Below, piece by piece: positions 54,735 to 64,000 of a stretch of 64,000 bases of DNA. Under the pieces are notes generated by a model. That model searched no databases. It was not told where the DNA came from and was given only the letters and a program-made list of their open reading frames with translations. This DNA is from Diphasiastrum complanatum (lineage: Eukaryota > Streptophyta > Lycopodiopsida > Lycopodiales > Lycopodiaceae), in contig CM055096.1 of assembly GCA_029204225.1 (NCBI GenBank), positions 68,207,741 to 68,271,740 of the forward strand, given 5' to 3'. The position numbers were made by a program, and so were the translations under genes. Numbering within the stretch: position 1 is the stretch's first letter; every line of letters begins with the position of its first letter.

Positions 54735-55780
54735 TGTTTAAGTTATGGAATATTTCTAAAGTTATTTTAATGAATAAATAGATACATACATACATTAATA
54801 TAGTGATGCATATTATATATATATTTGCAAAAAGTTACAAGACTATCATGTCATGAATTTGTAAGATGTACAAGAAGGGAGTCCCCAGCTGGAACTGTAG
54901 GGGAATAAAAAATCTCAAGGGGACCAATTCTAATGGATGAGGAGTAGGTAGCAACATAAACCAATCAAAAAGTCAATATAGGTGCACCACTTATAGGGGG
55001 CGAAAAATACAAATCATATCCTCATTGAAGACTTTATGGTTTATGTTGTTCTATATCTCCCAAAGTGAAAAGAAAGCCATGCAAAGCAGCCAGGAGAGGG
55101 AGTTCATCAATTTTGAAGGTGAGGCAATGCTTGAACTTTCAAGGATTTCCTTTTTTTAAGAAAGAGCCATTTCATTTCAAGGGAAGGAAATAAAACATTA
55201 GACTTTGGGTATTGAAAGTGTTATACTTGGTGAAAGAGATTTTTCAAATCCAACTTATCATCTTAGAATCATTGTTGTTTTATTTGGTATTAAGAAAAAG
55301 GAAGGGAGGGGGATATAGGCCTGCACTATAAATGGTGGGGTAACTTAGGAGGGGAAGTCTATGGAGAACCAACTACTAATGGGGAGATAGGCTGCTGAGC
55401 AAGTTGAGAGAGGATGGTGGAGATGTGTCTGATAAGGAACACGATGACATTTGTTTTGGGACTTTGACCTAAAAAAGAATAATCTTTTTTTGGTGTTTTC
55501 TAATGGTCCTAGTTTTAGGCCAAAATCATAGATTTTTTTAATAAATCTATAATTTTTTATTTTTGAAAAAAATCCAAAAAAATATATTTTGAATAAAGAA
55601 CTACAAGTTCTTGTGCTGCAAACTTCATAAAATCATAATACTTTAAAAATGAAAAATAATTCAAGAGAACAAATGATTTTTGAAACTCGAAATCCCATTG
55701 AAATACAAAACGACTTAAATTATATTCGCACATTCTCCTTTCTAAAGTGCATTTTCTAAGGAATTTTCACTGATCAATGT
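54735..55780. other. Spacer, no gene seen
   Basis: AT-rich with an (AT)n run at 54815 and purine-rich AAGGAAGGGAGGGGGA near 55297. No gene supported. Confidence 0.4.
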
Positions 55781-55789
55781 CTCTCAATT

Positions 55790-58480
55790 CAGAACTTGAC
55801 ATATTCTCAACACTCTCATTTTCAGTTGATGAAGTGGAAGACCCTTCTTCTTCATCAGAGTCAAATGGCATATCTTCCTCAGAATCCACGTCTAATGTTC
55901 ACAAAAAACCTTATAAATCAGGTTTTCTCTGTTGATGACGAGTAGATTCCATTAATTCACGTCATTATTTCAATATAGATATAGTTGACTTTTGTAGATG
56001 ATTGGTCATTGTTAACTCAAAATTAATGCCAAAACATCTACATCCTGTAAATTCAAATCGTCGACTCTTGCTTGATTTTTTGGCAATCTCTTTCTCTTGT
56101 CCTTTGGATCTACTTGCAACATTTTGAGTTCGTACCTTCCCAAAAAAGCATTCGTTGAAGCGGTGTACAACCAATGAACACATAGTACTTTTGTCTAATT
56201 GCTATTTTGAATGAAACCAAGTACTTTGGCAATCTAAAATGGATGTCCTTCATTGTTTTCTGAAGTTAGAAGTGTAACAAGGCTTCCAATTTGGATTTCA
56301 TTCAAATCACCGTGCCATTTCATTTTTGCAGCTTTTACACTTTGCCTATTCTTCCTTCATAAATTTCATGTTCCTCACCTTGCACAAGATGCAAGAAATC
56401 ATTATCTTGAGGAAGATTTGAAGGTTCGACAATTGTAGTTGAAGTCCCAATTATGAGGCCAATGAAACTCTTCCATGTTTGAGATTGAGCAAGCTCATTT
56501 TTTGTTCTTCGAAAAAGTCCATCCACCAATGTTGATCAAACTCATCAATATAATCACGAAAATCATATGTGTGTATGATTAATGACACATACGATTCATT
56601 GACACTGCTTTGAAGCACTGGTAAAGAAAATGTCTTCTTGCGTCTCAACCTCTTAGATAAGCAACTAAACATTTGATCAATTTGATCATGGGTATGCCCT
56701 ACCAACAAAAAATTTTGAAAAAGAAATTCTCTACTAGCATGGACAAGTATGCCAAAACAGTTTGGTTTTTATTTTCCCTAGCAGTGTTGTCAAGTTGCAA
56801 ATAAAATATTTCTGGAAGATTTTCACCAAATTCGCAAATTATCTTATGTACAATGGTGATCGTTAAATTTGGATCGTTTCGAACATTGGGATAATAAAAA
56901 AGACCTTGGACTCCAAAGTGCCATTAAACACAAGTGCTCCAATGAGATGGACCTAAATAAAAGCAGCCTCGTTTATTTTGGACACTCTGACAAAATGAGA
57001 CAACATTGTTTTCTTCTGATCCATGCCATAAGGCCTAGATACTTTTGTAGACATTCCAAACATTTCTTTTGATGCTTGGCCAACTTTTGTCTTTCAGCTG
57101 TTTGTTGATCTCTATGCACTTGTAGGGCTTTTGTAGCATCCAATGAACATATTTAATAGAATAAAGATACCATAATAATATTTAAATAGATTGCAACTTA
57201 AATTTATTTTAAAACATAAAGTATTAAAATCAATGACAAATCTAATTAATATTTACCTTTCTCATCATTGGTTTTTGCAAGTTGTTTTGCAGACTTCAAT
57301 ATCTCGCAAGTGGAGCATACTATCATTTGTGATTTTTTTGGAATCTTTACCAGTCCAAAATCTCTTTTCCAAATTCTAAGAAAATATGAGTAACTCAAAT
57401 AGAAAACATTTTTTGTTTTGGCAAACTCTTTCCCCTTCAAAAATATCTCTAATTTTGACAAGTGAAAATACAAGAAATTAGGCAAATTTTCTCCATGCAC
57501 ATCTATGAAATGCTTTAGCCAAGCAATTGCATTCAAAGCATCTAGAGAAACAGTTCGACCCTGTAAGGATCCCCGTATTGTTGAATCTTTTTGAAGTCGT
57601 GCATGCATTTGTTAAGGCCGTGAGTTTCCGATTGCGTGAACTACTTTGTAAGCTTTGAAACAAATGTCCAAAGCATTTAAATAATACGAATAGGAGTTTT
57701 TGTCCGGCCTCACTGTTGCACACAAGTAGTAATTCCTTTCATCCTTACTTCGTAAAAATAAGTTTGATCTTAATTCTTCAATTTCCTTGATACTGAGTTT
57801 CTGTAAGCAACAGGATGAGCAGCAAATTATATGTTGTATCTTACAAATCTCAAATTTTGTAATCAATTGTTTTTGACGATTAGTTAAAACAGGCGAAGAT
57901 CTCAAGTCTCTCTTGTATTTTTTTTTTTTTTGGAGTATGATCTGTAAATTGAACCTATAACACTTGTAGGTGCTTGAACTGGTTGAGAAGGTGTTGGAAT
58001 TTCTTGACTTTGGCTCCAACCTCAGGATGTTCTGGACCCTCAGAATGCTCTAAATTGTCATTAAATATAGCTCTTTTAGATTTAGCACAACGAACATCAC
58101 TTTGAGAAGGTCTCCTATGAACATGTGAAATTCTTGAACGTCGAGGATCAACAGACTTACGTGGATCTGTTGATTTACTAGAATTAGTAACTGAGTGAAT
58201 TGAAGCTTTAGAATCATCACTCAGTGATTCAACTTGTTCAAAAGAACAATGTTCTAATTGTGCAGAGCCTGTATCTGAAGAGGAGGTATAGGTGTCATTT
58301 CAGAAGATGAGTGGGTACATCATGATGATGCCACATCATTTACAGAAATATATTGTGAATCTGGAGTGGCTTTATAAAAAAAGCTATCATTGGAAATTTC
58401 AGATGAAGATGATGCACTTGTTGCAACGTGTTGAGTTACAGCTATTGGAATGGAGGAGGCAGAACTTGTTGACATCGTAA
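55790..58480 (-). pseudogene. DUF7869-like domain gene relic, multi-exon
   Basis: In coding order: a Ser-rich N-terminal part (58480-58020), 58019-57612 with CCSSCCLQKLSIKEIEELRS and a KDERNYYLCA stretch, and 57608-57256 with ALNAIAWLKHFIDVHGENLP and FLRIWKRDFGLVKIPKKS. The last ends in a putative zinc Cys pair (VCSTCEILK) and a good splice donor (GTAAAT) at about 57255. Exons from about 57160 contain HRDQQTAERQKLAKHQKK, then LQLDNTARENKNQTVLAYLS near 56790 and, after one frame change, VGHTHDQIDQMFSCLSKRL at 56705-56650. DN..RENKN followed by VGHTH..IDQ is the signature I associate with DUF7869, a domain I believe is transposon-associated. Several shifts mean it is not functional. Confidence 0.65.
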
Positions 58481-58712
58481 GCTTTAATTGTTTTTTAATA
58501 AGACTTATGCTAAGCATAGACTCAAAAAAAACAGTTGACACATAAAACTAAATGTGCTTCACAAACTTAACATTATCCCATGCTGGTCATAGATCAAATA
58601 AAAAGCTATGCGAATCTCAATAGACTTGAATAAGGAAAATTGCTAAATGCAAATAAGCAAGAAGCCTAGAAAAAAAATGATTAATTGGAATCACAAACAA
58701 CCATGCCTTAAA

Positions 58713-59015
58713 TGTGAAATTTCACACGTGTGGGAATGCCCTGAAGTGTGTGATTGATTTCCTAAGCAAGCTTGTGCACTTGTTGATGGATTCTAGATTG
58801 ATTTCCAAGATCTAGATCAAAAAATAAAACATAGAGGTGAAGATAGATGTATTTGTTGATGACCAAAGTACATACACATGAAAAAGAAGTGCTTCTTGAA
58901 AAAACTAAGTAAAATTAAGCTCCTCTTCTCAAGTAGAGAGAGAATAGAGCTAATTTAAACTCGTGTAGAGAGAGAAGATTCAACAAGCAAATCTCCCCAA
59001 CAAGGTTTGACTCAA
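58713..59015 (-). repeat. Partial LTR of copia I
   Basis: TGTGAAATTTCACACGTGTG at 58713 and GGGAATGCCC closely parallel the start of the copia A LTR, followed by two AGAGAGAGA blocks at 58935 and 58966. The far end with a matching TTTCACA was not found, so it is truncated or rearranged. Confidence 0.55.
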
Positions 59016-59019
59016 AAAC

Positions 59020-60388
59020 TTAACTTACATAATGATCATAAGGAGAAGTACATTCATCCTCCTTTGAAGACTTGGATGCATAAGCAACATCAAGAGATTT
59101 TGCACTCTCTCTTGTGTTCAATTTGTAGATGCCTTCATGTCTAGATCCATATGCAAGGATCTCACCATCCTTCTTGATCACACAATTGTCAGTATGGAAA
59201 TTGACATCAAGACCACCATCAAGTAGTTTGCCAACACTTATAAGACTCTTTGTAATCTTGGGAACAAAAAGAACCTCTTTAAGAGATAGAACTTTTGATG
59301 ATGCAAGCTTCAAGGGAATGGTCCCTACTCCTTCAATTTTGCACTCTTGATCACTTGCAATATTTATGGACTTCTTGTGGACTTCTTGACTCCTCCATAA
59401 GGCATAATAGTTGAAAATGAATCCTTGGAGCTACACATATGTGAAGATGCTCCACTATCAATATACCAAGACACATCCATCTTGAAGGTGGAAGAGGACA
59501 ATTTTGATGCCATAAGAGAGCATTCTCCATAACTTGCAATAAAGTCTTCTTTCTCATGAGAGATGTTGGCTTGCTTAAATTGATTCTTCTTCTTGAAGCA
59601 ATTGGTGGCATAGTGGCCTTTCTTGCCACAAAAGAAGCACTTAAATTTTTTCTTCTTCTTCTTTGAAGTAGAATATTGAGAGGAATTATCATCCTCTTCA
59701 TCTTGGTCTTTTGCTTTGTCCTTAGAGCAGTGTTGGTGTTGCTTTTTGCTCCTCAAATAAAACTTTGTCTTCATTGTTATGATTGAGTGACAATTTGTCC
59801 ATCCTTAATAGCTTGTTCTCATGTCTTGATTCTTCAGCCATTAGCACTCCTTGTAAAGCCTCCAAAGTAGGTAGCTCCTCCTTGATGGCATAGGATTAGA
59901 CAAGGTTCTCATACTCATCTCTTAAGCTATAAAGTATGACTTGAACTACCTCCCTTTGATTTATGGATCCTCCAATACAAGCAAGCTCCCTATGAGCATC
60001 TTTCACTCTCAACACATAATTAGTGGCACTCTCATCACTCTTTTGAGAATTATGGAAGATTTGATTTCTAAGAATGAGGCCTAGAGGTATTTTTGGCTTC
60101 ATAAATAGCTTTGAGAGTATTCCAAGCTTGCTTGGCCGAGTTGCAGTCACCAATCTCTCTCAAAATCTCATTAGAGACATTCATCTTGATAAGGTGGAGA
60201 GCCATCCTAGATCTCTTCTTGAAGTTTTGTACTTATTGAAGGACTTGAGGCTCCTCCTTAATCCCAAGTACAATGTCCATCACATCTTGGAGTATCAAGA
60301 TTGACTCCATTCTAGCCTTCCAAATAGAATAGTTGGAGGTAGATAGTCTTTCACTAGATTCCAATAGGTAGGAACCCATAGATGCCAT
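59020..60388 (-). pseudogene. Copia I gag-protease, frame-broken
   Basis: It begins at ATG 60388 (MASMGSYLLESSERLSTSNY), followed by NYSIWKARMESIL. Middle gag is at 60153-59896 (SATNYVLRVKDAHRELACIG). The CCHC knuckle CFFCGKKGHYATNC and the protease VSWYIDSGASSHM are in 59774-59364, and the GAG-pre-integrase block VLFVPKITKSLISVGKLLDG in 59313-59020. Shifts occur near 60240, 59890 and 59360. The gag opening is very similar to copia D at 13214. Confidence 0.88.
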
Positions 60389-61373
60389 GTAACAGTGAAG
60401 ACTCCTTGTAATCAGACACTAAAATGTTGCTTCTCTCTCACTATAGGATCCTTGAAAGGTGTACTACCAACTCCTATGCAAGATCTTACAACAAAGTGAG
60501 ATATGTACCTCACTAGCTTTTCCAATCTCTCTTAATCTAGATCACTCTCACATCAATTGATGAAGTATGGGCTAAGTTTGGGTCAAGATATCTTCGACAC
60601 GTGAAAGTCATCAGAACAAAAAAAGATGAAGGAAAGTATTTTTGATGGAAAATGACTTATAAAATCACTGTTTCGGTCATATGTTGCCTATAAGGTATTG
60701 GAAACCTTCGCTGAGCTTTCAGATTGTACATCCACTTTAGATATATCTATATTGAGTCGGGCAAAGGTTCTTTTTCAGAAAATGACCCTTTTTTGAGTTA
60801 GGGGAATGATCAGCAATATGCCATTTTGGGAACCTTTGCCGAGCACCTTACTCTCCTTAGGAACTTTCGCTGACATGCTAAATGGTCTTAAAATGTCAAA
60901 ATTAGGTTGGCCATAGATTCAGATCTTGAAAAATTGCATTTATGACAGTATTTGGACAAAGGACCCTCTTGGGCGAAGGTTCATCCTTTGCCAACCCTGA
61001 AAAACATTCGTTGGATAGGTTCAGAGCCTCAGAAACCTTCGTCGAGATTTTTTTAGCCTACTTTCACAATATTGTACAAGCCTGCAAATTGTTGTTCAAA
61101 ACTGATCAGCCAAACTGATATTCAGTGTAATGGACCCTCCAAAGTCACCTATAAGTTGGCTGAATTCGATTCATTCCTCACTTGTGCTAGGAAAGCTCTT
61201 GCCAAATTTTCCAGCGACCAAAGCCTTCAGAACTTTCTGAACTATTTTCTGATATACACTCGCGCGTATTACTTTTCGTTTCTGATAATCATGTCTTCCA
61301 CAGATACATCCCAGTCGTCTCGTTATACTATCCATCGTGATGTCCCATCTTGCAATGGATATCATGATCCTTC
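60389..61373. other. Spacer with CTTCGC-type words, no gene seen
   Basis: AACCTTCGCTGAGC, ACCTTTGCCGAGC, AACTTTCGCTGAC and AACCTTCGTCGAG recur between 60698 and 61048. The part nearest 60389 should be the copia I leader. A 129-codon + frame (61072-61461) is not supported by any motif. Confidence 0.4.
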
Positions 61374-62102
61374 TATGAAGATTAGTAAAATAATATCTTT
61401 CTATCTCGAGTTTTGGGGCCATGACCATGATTATTTCCATTGTAAACTTTATTGTACATAAAGGTATGTGAATTGAGCACATAAACTTCTAGAATAGGTC
61501 GAGTTTGAGTTAGATAGATTCAAATTTGATGTCATGCAAAAGTTTAGATAACATGCAATGTCATTCACTGTGCATGCAAGCCACATGCAATCAGTGCATG
61601 CAACATGCAAAGTGGTTTTTATGATCTACACATGTCTAGGCAATTTTGAGAGTTGACATGCAGTATATGCAATATCCATCCATGCAGTTACACATGTGGA
61701 TCCTTGGTAGTTGAGTCAATTGAGTTAAGTGGACTTTCCATGCAACTCCACCATAGGAACTCGAGCCACTTTGATGTAGGGAAACCTTGGCATGTTTTGC
61801 CATATTGTGAATAATGAGATTTTGGTGTTTTGGACTCATTCTCTCTCTACCCAAGTTTTCTAGTGTTGATTTTCTCTCTCTACAAGAGAGCAGCCTAATT
61901 TTTCATATTGAGCACTTAGAATTATTTCTGACATTCATTCCTCATAGTGAGAAGTTAGTTTTTTCAGTCAGATGTATGCCGTTTTGCTCTTGCCATAGTT
62001 TTTTCAAGTAATCTGTTCTCTGATCAATCTTGTGTAATCACAACGCCTCGGTAAGATCTTGTAAGGTGTGGTGTGAAGTTCACACATGCTAAAAACTTCA
62101 CA
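61374..62102 (+). repeat. 5' LTR of a second copia B family element
   Basis: It starts TATGAAG (one change from TGTGAAG) and ends CTTCACA directly before the primer-binding site. It is the reverse complement of 28831-29560 over its full length with roughly 97% identity by eye. Confidence 0.92.
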
Positions 62103-62114
62103 TGGTATCAGAGC
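62103..62114 (+). other. Primer-binding site
   Basis: TGGTATCAGAGC, exact initiator tRNA-Met match, abutting the LTR at 61374-62102. About 170 bp of leader follow, then this element is lost against element J. Confidence 0.95.
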
Positions 62115-62281
62115 TTCATGCTTTGAAGAGGTGAGGGTGTATACATTAGAACAACAGTGCTTTTGCTTGTAGGAACTCGGATTTGGGAGAGGAATCCAAA
62201 CTCGCTGACAAACAAGCCATTTATGGATCAAATCAAGCCTAATTTGCTTCAGTTGAGGCCAGAGAGCTCACACGTGTGAAA

Positions 62282-63833
62282 TCAGCTGGTATTGGAGAGA
62301 CTCCTCTTAATGATTGCATCATAAGAAGTGGAAACCTCAAAAACATTAGAAGCCATGAAAAAAATGATTAGTATCTTCAACACAAGGATGATTGAAGTAC
62401 TCTCTTTTTTCAAACAAGAACTTCTACTCAATGTTTTAGGTAATGAATCATATGATAATGATTCTTCCTCACTATCATTCACAATGACATCATTTAAAGT
62501 ACATCCTACTTTGAACTCTTCACATATTCTCTTCTTCTTGACTTGTGACTATCTCCCTCACCAAGTCTCTTGATAGAACCATTTGATCTACTCTCTTTAT
62601 GAAGACATGTGACTCCACTTGCTGGAAAAATGAATTTCTTGGAATCATAACAAAAGAATGTAGAAGAACCACCTCCTTCATGCATGCACCTAGCAACATC
62701 CTTTTCCATATGATCAAAGAAATCATTAACAACAATCTTTTCCAAGGAAAAACCTTCACCTCCATTGATGAAGTTAGCTCTTTCCTTACCTTTTGCATGC
62801 TTGCACTTGCCATGAAGAACCATTGAAACACCATCATTATCCTCAAGACTAGCCAAGTTAGCACAAAGATGAACATCTCCAAGAAGCATATTAGATCTTG
62901 ACCTAGATCTAGCATAAGGAAGCTTTTTAGACTTTGCATAAGATCCACCAATCTTATTGATGCTAAAAGGGAACTTTGGAAAGTTGAGATCAATCTCCTT
63001 TTCCATTCCATCCTTTTTGTTAGCCATAACAAAAGCATCAAGCTTGAAAAGTCTACGTTGTTTATTGCCCCTAGCAACCAAGATTTCTTCCTTTGTAATG
63101 AAACAAGCATTACTACCAAAATTTACCATGTATCCTTTCTTTATCATTTGACCAACAGTTAGCAAATTCTTTAAAAGTGAAGGAATGTAAAGAACACCAT
63201 CAAGCCTTGCTTTCCTATTAGTAGAGAGACAAATAGGAATTGATCCAATACCCTCAATCACACATCAACACCATTGGCCATGTGAATTGCTATCTTGGCT
63301 CCATCATAAGTGACCAAAGAAGTAAAGAACTTCTTGTGACTAGTCATGTGTGAACTAGCTCCACTATCAATCCACCATGAATCTTTGTCACCTTCACTTG
63401 ATATTGGACTTGAAGAACACATCAAAAGAGAATCACCACCACCTAGATCCTCATCATTAATAGTAAAATTGATTTGCTTGCTGCCTTCATCTCTTTGCTT
63501 CTTCAAACATTCACTTGCAAAATGCCCTTTGATGCCACAATGAAAGCATTTCAACTTAGACTTATCTTTCTTTTTGCCAAAAGAAGAAGTCTCACCTTGA
63601 TCTTGTCCTTTTGACCACTTGCCATTGCCTTTGCCCTTTAACTTGCCTTTGATGAACATAGCCTCCTCTTCATAATGAGATGTTGATGTAGATCCACCTC
63701 CTCTTGATTGAAGCCTATACTCCTCATTCACCAAGATATCTTGTAAATCCACAATACTTGGCAAAGTCTTTTGAATAGAAAAACTTTGAACAAGATTAGC
63801 ATGATCATCCAACAAGCCATTAAGTATAACCTG
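62282..63833 (-). mobile_element. Ty1/copia element J with unfamiliar sequence in place of integrase
   Basis: Gag (from 63833), protease and the GAG-pre-integrase opening are in copia order. The frame then leaves the copia plan and continues for about 190 codons of unknown sequence to 62506. Neither end of the element is intact: the gag N-terminus is cut by an LTR at 63834 and the 3' side abuts the copia B family leader. Confidence 0.7.
62506..63833 (-). pseudogene. Copia J gag-protease with unknown C-terminal region
   Basis: Frame 63833-63258 has TQVILNGLLDDHANLVQSF, the CCHC knuckle CFHCGIKGHFASEC and the protease WWIDSGASSHM. A one-base shift joins frame 63261-62506 with IPICLSTNRKARLDGVLYIP, LLTVGQMIKKGYMVNF and RRLFKLDAFV. 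Normally LWHKRLGH and integrase come next. Here the frame reads DLNFPKFPFSINKIGGSYAK, MLLGDVHLCANLASLEDNDG, NFINGGEGFSLEKIVVNDFF and RCMHEGGGSSTFFCYDSKKF, ending in a basic Ser/Arg/Lys tail. It has no stop for about 250 codons. Confidence 0.75.
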
Positions 63834-64000
63834 TGTCAAAATATTGAAAAATCTATCTAATGTTGTGAGTATGGGTCCTAAAAATGCCAAAGATGAATTG
63901 AGCTCTTTTGGCTTAGTAAAGACCCATCTTAGAATAAAATATTCAAGGTAGGTAGAAGTAGAAACTTGAGCTACCCTAGGAATTGCCATTTTGTACTTTA
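63834..64000 (+). repeat. Start of a copia A family LTR inserted in copia J gag
   Basis: TGTCAAAATATTGAAAAATC at 63834 and the following 165 bp are the reverse complement of the copia A LTR end (21567 backwards), including GGGTCCTAAAAATGCC. It is oriented on the + strand and runs out of the window, so its partner and target duplication are not visible. Confidence 0.88.

Larger units (their letters stand above)
58713..60388 (-). mobile_element. Ty1/copia element I, pol deleted
   Basis: The gag start lies at 60388 and gag-protease runs leftward to 59020, where LTR-like DNA begins immediately. Integrase, RT and RNase H have been lost by an internal deletion joining GAG-pre-integrase to the LTR. 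Confidence 0.75.

Noticed and set aside
61072-61482. ORFs on both strands overlapping the start of the copia B family LTR
   Set aside because: They extend into LTR sequence that is not coding, and no motif is present.

Overview
The window is nuclear DNA of a land plant with a large, repeat-choked genome. Evidence for this is spliced genes with GT-AG introns, plant Ty1/copia and Ty3/gypsy elements primed by initiator tRNA-Met, a CACTA (TNP2) transposase relic, plant-type DOMON/cytochrome b561 and GT14 genes, and long CA/GA/CT microsatellites. The species cannot be fixed from sequence alone. The repeat density, together with a relic resembling the DUF7869 family, leaves a gymnosperm or a seed-free plant open. 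No rRNA, functional tRNA gene, CRISPR array or bacterial operon is visible.

Only two genes look intact. One is a four-exon cytochrome b561/DOMON gene on the + strand (16310-18227, 392 residues, all expected haem histidines present). The other is a single-exon GT14 (core-2/I-branching type) glycosyltransferase on the - strand (52442-53674, 410 residues). They are 34 kb apart with retrotransposon debris between them, and nothing suggests they act together.

Layout: 0-2.3 kb holds an array of CACGTG palindromes, a decayed CENH3-like histone fold and a broken Ulp1-like (C48) protease relic. 2.6-3.7 kb holds an unidentified spliced - strand gene relic. 4.5-7.7 kb is a truncated copia element (C). 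8.2-8.8 kb is a 150-bp tandem array. 10-15.2 kb holds microsatellites, copia fragments, a tandem primer-binding-site-like array, a 153-bp duplicated repeat and a foldback. 16.2-18.2 kb is the b561 gene. 19.4-25.5 kb holds a copia LTR/PPT relic and a complete-ended copia element (A) with target-site duplication ACTAA and a piece of gypsy integrase inside one LTR. 26.2-28.8 kb is an unfamiliar gag-like ORF cluster that recurs at 37.1-38.2 kb. 28.8-33.0 kb is copia element B, cut by another LTR. 33.9-40.1 kb holds palindrome-rich DNA, copia and gypsy fragments in both orientations. 40.6-41.3 kb is a GC-rich island. 42.6-42.9 and 54.6 kb carry two copies of a tRNA-like SINE. 45.3-49.1 kb holds two more copia fragments. 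50.0-51.5 kb is the CACTA relic. 55.8-58.5 kb is a DUF7869-like relic. 58.7-64.0 kb holds three nested or adjacent copia elements.

Most of the novelty lies in how the repeats are built: shared LTR modules across copia families, captured or chimeric fragments, a copia element whose integrase region is replaced by an unfamiliar reading frame, and recurring short palindromes. All domain calls come from reading the translations by eye; no database search was possible.
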